From positions 90,824 through 154,823 of the forward strand of contig NZ_JOAX01000018.1 of the NCBI RefSeq assembly GCF_000720485.1: 64,000 bases of DNA, read 5' to 3'. Below are positions 59,687-64,000 of the stretch, in pieces. This stretch comes from Streptomyces ochraceiscleroticus (GTDB lineage: Bacteria; Actinomycetota; Actinomycetes; Streptomycetales; Streptomycetaceae). The position numbers and the translations under genes were made by a program. Numbering within the stretch: position 1 is the first letter of the stretch; each line of letters begins with the position of its first letter. Below the pieces are notes generated by a model. That model made no database searches. It saw only the letters and a list, made by a program, of their open reading frames with translations, and had not been told where the DNA came from.

Positions 59687-60124
59687 TCAGCAGGGCCGTT
59701 TCCGCAGCTCCATCACATAGTCGTGGGGCGCGCCCGCCGATTCCGCGGCGTCGGCGATCTCACCGAGGTACCGGGCGGAGGGCAGCCCGCCCTCGTACCC
59801 GTTCAGGACGTACAGCCAGGCCGCCTCGTCGCCGTCCAGGGTGTGCACGCGCACCCGCATCCGGCGGTATATGTCCATCCCGACGCCCTCCCAGCGGTCC
59901 ATCGCCTCCTCGTCCATCGGGGCGATGTCGTACAGCGCGACGAAGACCTGGGAGCGCGGCGCCTCCACGAGCGTGGCGAGCGCGCCCTCCCAGCCCATCT
60001 GCTCCCCGCCGAAGGTGAGCCGCCAGCCGTTCAGCCAGCCGGTGCCGCGCAGTGGTGAGTGGGGAGCGCGGCGGGACATCAGCCGCGCGTCGAGGTTGCC
60101 GGCGTAGGCGGCGTAGAGCGACAT
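59687..60124 (-). CDS. Gamma-glutamylcyclotransferase-like protein
   Basis: 145 residues. Begins SLYAAYAGNLDARLMSRRAP, the YxxYGSN-like opening of the GGCT fold, followed by LNGWRLTFGG and VFVALYDIAPMDEEAMDRWE. The glutamate of the acidic catalytic pair may be the Glu in MDEEAMDRWE. Such proteins release 5-oxoproline from gamma-glutamyl peptides, but many bacterial members are uncharacterised. It is divergent from the next gene. Confidence 0.8.
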   Translation of the reverse strand: MSLYAAYAGNLDARLMSRRAPHSPLRGTGWLNGWRLTFGGEQMGWEGALATLVEAPRSQVFVALYDIAPMDEEAMDRWEGVGMDIYRRMRVRVHTLDGDEAAWLYVLNGYEGGLPSARYLGEIADAAESAGAPHDYVMELRKRPC

Positions 60125-60352
60125 GGGTCAGAGCGTACGGGAGCGCGGGCCGCGTCCTGTGGATCCGCCGGTGCCACGGCGTCCGGCCTGCGCTCATGAG
60201 GCCCGCGATCCGTACGGCGGCCCCCGCGCTGACCGCGGGAGAAGCGTGCGGGACAATGGAGTACGTACTGCATCTCCCCGGGGGGCGACCCCCGGACCCC
60301 CGGCCGGAACCGCGCTGGGTGGGCCGGAAACGAGAGCGCGAGGCGTAATCCC

Positions 60353-61789
60353 TTGACCCGTATCGTGATCATCGGTGGCGGACCCGGCGGCTACGAAGCG
60401 GCGCTGGTGGGCGCCCAGCTCGGCGCGGAGGTGACCGTCGTCGACTGCGACGGCCTCGGCGGCGCATCGGTGCTCACCGACTGCGTGCCTTCGAAGACTC
60501 TCATCGCGACGGCCGAGGTGATGACCACCTTCGATTCGTCGTACGAAGAGCTCGGCATCATCGTCGAGGACGACACCCCGCACATCGACCGCCCCGCGCG
60601 CGTCGTCGGCGTGGACCTCGGCAAGGTCAACCGCCGCGTGAAGCGCCTCGCGCTCGCCCAGTCCCACGACATCACCGCCTCCGTCACCCGCGCGGGCGGC
60701 CGGGTCGTGCGCGGCCGCGGCCGGCTGGAGCCCGGCCAGGCCGTGGACGGCTCCCGCAAGGTCACGGTGACCGCCGCCGACGGCACGGAGGAGACGCTCA
60801 CCGCCGACGCCGTACTGATCGCGACCGGCGCGCACCCCCGCGAGATCCCCGACGCGCTGCCCGACGGCGAGCGCATCCTGAACTGGACGCAGGTCTACGA
60901 CCTGGACGAGCTCCCCGAGGAGCTCATCGTGGTCGGCTCCGGCGTCACCGGCGCCGAGTTCGCCGGCGCCTACCAGGCCCTCGGCTCCCGCGTCACGCTC
61001 GTCTCCTCCCGCGACCGCGTGCTCCCGGGCGAGGACCCCGACGCCGCCGCCGTCCTGGAGGACGTCTTCCGCCGCCGCGGCATGAACGTCATGTCCCGCT
61101 CCCGCGCCGCCTCCGCCAAGCGCGTCGGCGACCGCGTGGAAGTCACCCTTTCGGATGGTCGGACGATCTCCGGCACCCACTGCCTGATGGCCGTCGGCTC
61201 GATCCCGAACACCGCCGGCGTCGGCCTGGAGGAGGCCGGGGTCAAGCTCAAGGACTCCGGCCACATCTGGACCGACAAGGTCTCCCGCACCTCGGCCCCC
61301 GGCGTGTACGCGGCCGGCGACTGCACCGGCGTCTTCGCGCTCGCCTCCGTCGCGGCCATGCAGGGCCGGATCGCGATGTACCACTTCCTCGGCGACGCGG
61401 TGGCCCCGCTGAACCTCAAGACCGTCTCCGCGAACGTCTTCACCGACCCGGAGATCGCCACGGTCGGTTACAGCCAGGCCGACGTCGACAACGGGAGGAT
61501 CGACGCCCGGGTCGTGAAGCTGCCGCTGCTGCGCAACCCGCGCGCCAAGATGCAGGGCATCCGCGACGGCTTCGTGAAGCTCTTCTGCCGCCCCGGCACG
61601 GGCATCGTCGTGGGCGGTGTGGTCGTATCACCGCGCGCGAGCGAACTGATTCATCCGATATCGCTCGCGGTGGACAACAACCTGACGGTCGAGCAGATCG
61701 CCAGCGCCTTCACGGTCTACCCCTCCCTCTCCGGCTCGATAGCCGAGGTCGCACGGCAGTTGCACACGCGCAAGACCGCCGGGGAGTGA
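60353..61789 (+). CDS. NAD(P)H-quinone dehydrogenase, flavoprotein disulfide reductase family (LpdA type)
   Basis: 478 residues. FAD motif IVIIGGGPGGYEAALVG near the N-terminus; the NAD(P) motif VGSGVTGAEFAGAYQALGS; FAD motif GVYAAGDCTGVF. At the place of the CxxxxC redox disulfide the sequence is GGASVLTDCVPSKT, with only one cysteine, as in mycobacterial LpdA (Rv3303c) quinone reductases. A dimerisation domain (FTDPEIATVGYSQADV) follows. TTG 60353 has GAGG about 9 bases upstream. It is a single gene with a hairpin after it. Confidence 0.88.
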   Translation: MTRIVIIGGGPGGYEAALVGAQLGAEVTVVDCDGLGGASVLTDCVPSKTLIATAEVMTTFDSSYEELGIIVEDDTPHIDRPARVVGVDLGKVNRRVKRLALAQSHDITASVTRAGGRVVRGRGRLEPGQAVDGSRKVTVTAADGTEETLTADAVLIATGAHPREIPDALPDGERILNWTQVYDLDELPEELIVVGSGVTGAEFAGAYQALGSRVTLVSSRDRVLPGEDPDAAAVLEDVFRRRGMNVMSRSRAASAKRVGDRVEVTLSDGRTISGTHCLMAVGSIPNTAGVGLEEAGVKLKDSGHIWTDKVSRTSAPGVYAAGDCTGVFALASVAAMQGRIAMYHFLGDAVAPLNLKTVSANVFTDPEIATVGYSQADVDNGRIDARVVKLPLLRNPRAKMQGIRDGFVKLFCRPGTGIVVGGVVVSPRASELIHPISLAVDNNLTVEQIASAFTVYPSLSGSIAEVARQLHTRKTAGE

Positions 61790-61792
61790 CTC

Positions 61793-61829
61793 CGGGCGTC
61801 CGTCGCGAACACATTCGCACGGACGCCCG
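61793..61829 (+). terminator. Terminator after the quinone dehydrogenase gene
   Basis: An 11-bp outer stem (61793-61803 with 61819-61829) and a 5-bp inner stem (61805-61809 with 61814-61818), 4 bp after the stop codon. Confidence 0.75.
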
Positions 61830-61923
61830 CCCTATATCACTCGCGGGTACCGCAGACGAACAACTTCCGATAATTGGTGCAACCTGCTGAAAACAGACGG
61901 TCGTTGGCGTTACTGTCAGTTTC

Positions 61924-62907
61924 GTGTTCGCTGCAGAACGTCGCCAATTGATCCTTGAAATGGTGCGAGCGAACGGAGCGGTTTCGCTCCGTGAGCTCGC
62001 CCGCGTCGTCCAGACCTCAGAAGTGACCGTACGGCGGGACGTGCGGGCACTGGAGGCAGAAGGACTGCTCGACCGCCGGCACGGCGGTGCGGTGCTGCCG
62101 GGTGGCTTCACCCGCGAATCCGGCTTTCCGCAGAAATCCCATCTAGCAACCGCGGAGAAGACGGCCATCGCCGATCTCGCCGCGGGCTTCGTCGAAGAAG
62201 GCGAGGCGATTGTCGTCGGCGCGGGGACGACCACACAGGAGCTGGCCCGCCGGCTCGCCCGGGTCCCGGGCCTTACCGTGGTGACCAACTCCCTGCTGGT
62301 CGCCCAGGCCCTGGCGCACGCCAACCGCGTCGAGGTCGTGATGACCGGCGGCACGCTCCGGGGATCCAACTACGCGCTGGTCGGCAGCGGCGCCGAGCAG
62401 TCCCTCCAGGGGCTGCGGGTGTCCCGTGCCTTCCTGTCGGGCAGCGGCCTGACCGCCGAGCGCGGACTCTCCACCTCCAACATGCTCTCCGCCAGCGTCG
62501 ACAGAGCGCTGGTGCAGGCCGCGGCGGAGGTGGTCGTCCTCGCCGACCACACCAAGCTCGGCACGGACACCATGTTCCAGACCGTGCCGACCGACGTCAT
62601 CACCCGCCTGGTGACCGACGAGCCACCCGGCCACGACGACCGTGCCGCGACCGAACTGCAGGCCCTGGCCGACCAGGGCGTACAGATCACGGTCGCCGGC
62701 GGGGCCGCGGCCGCGGCCGCCCAGGGGCAGGGAGGCGCGGAGGGCACCCCGGCGGCCGACCGCCGGGGGCCGAGAAGGGAGGTACCACTGCCCGGCCAGC
62801 GCCGCAGCCATCCGACGGCGGGGCCCGCGCCACAGTTGCGCTCGGCCGCACTGACCGCCGATCCGCAGGGCGGCCGGGTCGCCGACCTGGCACCGCGCCG
62901 GCGCTGA
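61924..62907 (+). CDS. DeoR/GlpR-family transcriptional regulator
   Basis: 327 residues. The DeoR helix-turn-helix is at about 5-58 (ERRQLILEMVRANGAVSLRE then SEVTVRRDVRALEAEGLLDR). The sugar-phosphate sensor domain follows (VVGAGTTTQELARRLARVPG, VTNSLLVAQALA, VVLADHTKLGTDTMF). The last 85 residues or so are Gly/Ala/Pro/Arg-rich with a run of alanines and are not part of the family. GTG 61924. No CTACGCGCGTAG lies upstream of it. It is the nearest candidate for control of the scattered nucleoside genes, since DeoR-type proteins often sense pentose phosphates, but this is inference. Confidence 0.88.
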   Translation: MFAAERRQLILEMVRANGAVSLRELARVVQTSEVTVRRDVRALEAEGLLDRRHGGAVLPGGFTRESGFPQKSHLATAEKTAIADLAAGFVEEGEAIVVGAGTTTQELARRLARVPGLTVVTNSLLVAQALAHANRVEVVMTGGTLRGSNYALVGSGAEQSLQGLRVSRAFLSGSGLTAERGLSTSNMLSASVDRALVQAAAEVVVLADHTKLGTDTMFQTVPTDVITRLVTDEPPGHDDRAATELQALADQGVQITVAGGAAAAAAQGQGGAEGTPAADRRGPRREVPLPGQRRSHPTAGPAPQLRSAALTADPQGGRVADLAPRRR

Positions 62908-62955
62908 GCACTGGGAACCGCGGGGTCCCAGCCGCTCGGCACGCACGTCGGCACG

Positions 62956-63024
62956 CCGCTCACAGCAGGGTTCGTACACCGCTCACAGGCGGGTCCGTAC
63001 GCCACTCACAGCAAGGTTCGTACG
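62956..63024. repeat. Three tandem 23-bp imperfect repeats
   Basis: Units 62956-62978, 62979-63001 and 63002-63024 share CC(G/A)CTCACAG and G(T/C)TCGTAC-like ends, differing at a few positions each. They lie between the convergent DeoR and TetR genes, 3' of both. Confidence 0.7.
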
Positions 63025-63031
63025 CCGTCGC

Positions 63032-63622
63032 TCACCGGCCGGCCTTCAGGCCGGTCAGCGTGAGTGTCAGCAGCCGGTCGGCCAGCTCCGGGTCGTCCGG
63101 CGACTCCTCCGCGGCCAGCGCGATGCCGTTGGTCAACTGCATCAGGTCGCGGATGTCCACATCGGGCCGTACGGCACCGGACTGCTGGGCACGGGTGAGC
63201 AGCACGCCGCCCGCCTCCCGCATCGGCCGGCTGCACCGCGCCAGCCCGGAGCTCTCGTCGGCAGGCGCCGCCATCAGCGCGCGCGACAGGCCGCGGTAGG
63301 TACTGGCGTGCGTGATGATCGCGCGCAGCCACTCCACGAGCGCCGTGCAGGGCTGCGGCGCGTCCCCCAGCTCCCGCGCGCGCGACAGCAGGGCGTCCAC
63401 CTCCCCCTGGAAGACGGCGCCCATCAGCGCGGTCCGGTTGGGGAAGTGACGGTAGAGCGTCCCGATGCCGACGCCGGCCCGGCGCGCGATGTCCTCCAGC
63501 GAGGTGTCCGTGCCGCGCTCGGTGAAGGCCGTACGGGCCTCGGCGAGCAGCCGCTCGTAATTGCGGCGCGCATCGGCCCGCATGGGGCGCGCGGCCGCGT
63601 CCCGCGCCGTGTCGGTCGCCAT
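63032..63622 (-). CDS. TetR/AcrR-family transcriptional regulator
   Basis: 196 residues. HTH domain at about 17-65: RRNYERLLAEARTAFTERGT, DTSLEDIARRAGVGIGTLYR, HFPNRTALMGAVFQGEV. The C-terminal helical part has LVEWLRAIITHASTYRGLSR and the SbtR-like LMQLTNGIALAAEESP. Ligand and targets are unknown. ATG 63622. It is convergent to the deoR gene and followed by the tandem repeats. Confidence 0.87.
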   Translation of the reverse strand: MATDTARDAAARPMRADARRNYERLLAEARTAFTERGTDTSLEDIARRAGVGIGTLYRHFPNRTALMGAVFQGEVDALLSRARELGDAPQPCTALVEWLRAIITHASTYRGLSRALMAAPADESSGLARCSRPMREAGGVLLTRAQQSGAVRPDVDIRDLMQLTNGIALAAEESPDDPELADRLLTLTLTGLKAGR

Positions 63623-63692
63623 CGCCGTCCTCCCTGCTGTGATGGGTCCAGGATGCCACTGTCCGTACGGCGCGAGTGCCCCCGGTTACGGG

Positions 63693-63730
63693 AGAGGCTC
63701 CCGGCACCTGTTTCGGGTGCGGGAGCCTCT
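63693..63730. terminator. Hairpin between the TetR gene and the carboxylase gene
   Basis: Stem of 15 pairs with one bulged base (63693-63708 with 63716-63730), 30 bp after the carboxylase stop; it should end the carboxylase transcript. Confidence 0.7.
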
Positions 63731-63759
63731 GGGACCGGTCGGCCGGACCGGCCGCCCGT

Positions 63760-64000
63760 TCAGTCCTTGATTTCGCAGATGACGGCGCCGGCGGTGAGGG
63801 AGGCGCCGATCTCGGCGGACAGGCCCTTGATGGTGCCGGAGCGGTGTGCGTTCAGCGGCTGTTCCATCTTCATGGCCTCCAGGACGACGACGAGGTCGCC
63901 TTCCTTGACCTCCTGGCCCTCCTCCACCGCGATCTTGACGATGGTGCCCTGCATGGGGGAGGCGAGGGCGTCGCCGGAGGCGGCGGAGCCGGACTTCTTG
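63760..64000 (-). CDS. Acyl-CoA carboxylase biotin-carrier end (acetyl/propionyl-CoA carboxylase alpha subunit), partial
   Basis: Only the last 80 residues are in the window; the rest lies past the right edge. [19 protein letters not shown] then [19 protein letters not shown] is the biotinyl domain, where the Lys in EAMKM is biotinylated. The upstream part is expected to carry the biotin carboxylase. In streptomycetes this arrangement is the AccA-type alpha subunit used with AccB/PccB to make malonyl- and methylmalonyl-CoA. Confidence 0.9.
   Translation of the reverse strand, partial: KKSGSAASGDALASPMQGTIVKIAVEEGQEVKEGDLVVVLEAMKMEQPLNAHRSGTIKGLSAEIGASLTAGAVICEIKD

Noticed and set aside
1..64000. 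CRISPR arrays, tRNA or rRNA genes, insertion sequences, attachment sites
   Set aside because: I looked for regular short repeats, tRNA-like cloverleaf ends and transposase motifs and saw none; a proper search with tRNAscan and ISfinder would settle it.

Overview
The window is a high-GC (roughly 70% or more) chromosomal segment from a Streptomyces. The evidence is codon use, frequent GTG/TTG starts, GTGA/ATGA translational couplings, the AfsQ1/AfsQ2/SigQ regulatory locus and a complete nucleoside-salvage block. From memory, and unchecked, the gene order follows the region of the S. coelicolor chromosome around SCO4852 to SCO4921, so this is mostly core-type chromosome with a few accessory insertions. 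I see no phage, transposon, CRISPR array, rRNA or tRNA.

Layout. 1-2.0 kb: the end of an FBP zinc-finger protein, then a TetR regulator and an alpha/beta hydrolase. 2.1-5.6 kb: the sdhCDAB operon (succinate dehydrogenase) on the minus strand. 5.8-9.0 kb: a divergent OHCU-decarboxylase-like protein, a secreted GH20 hexosaminidase and a conserved hypothetical. 9.2-12.9 kb: two tandem cassettes, each an ECF sigma factor coupled to a one-TM protein with a long extracellular tail, apparently an old duplication. 13-16 kb: an L,D-transpeptidase, a methylmalonyl-CoA-mutase-type large subunit and a small zinc-ribbon protein. 16-19 kb: the gluconate locus (gntR divergent from gntK-gntP). 19-22.7 kb: accessory-looking genes, namely a cytidine-deaminase-like protein, an FAD monooxygenase/TetR pair sharing two operators, and a Phd/YefM-RelE-like toxin-antitoxin pair. 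22.7-31.3 kb: a nonulosonic acid cell-wall glycan cluster (acyltransferase, polysialyltransferase-like proteins, GT2, CMP-nonulosonate synthetase fused to a HAD phosphatase, NeuB), probably for teichulosonic acid. 31.5-43.5 kb: an M20 amidohydrolase, a BMP-type nucleoside ABC transporter with cdd and deoA, small DUF proteins, Uma2, and an MFS/LysR pair. 43.7-50.2 kb: a hydrolase, adenosine deaminase, small envelope proteins and lipoprotein-afsQ2-afsQ1. 50.4-56.6 kb: sigQ, uridine kinase, a secreted protein, deoC with two aldehyde dehydrogenases, and a PH-domain protein. 56.8-64 kb: a phosphosugar mutase, purine nucleoside phosphorylase, a gamma-glutamylcyclotransferase-like protein, an NAD(P)H-quinone dehydrogenase, DeoR- and TetR-family regulators, and the biotinyl end of an acyl-CoA carboxylase.

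How genes work together. The strongest system-level signal is a scattered nucleoside catabolism regulon. A 12-bp perfect palindrome, CTACGCGCGTAG, lies in the promoters of add, deoC and pnp. A degenerate copy overlaps the promoter of the BMP ABC transporter-cdd-deoA operon. These units cover uptake, deamination, phosphorolysis and deoxyribose-phosphate cleavage. A pentose-phosphate mutase candidate and aldehyde dehydrogenases to remove the acetaldehyde are also present, and a DeoR-family protein nearby is a candidate regulator. Three of these units look leaderless, with the -10 box six or seven bases before the start codon. The second theme is cell-envelope sensing and building: ECF sigma cassettes, AfsQ/SigQ, L,D-transpeptidase and the nonulosonate glycan genes.
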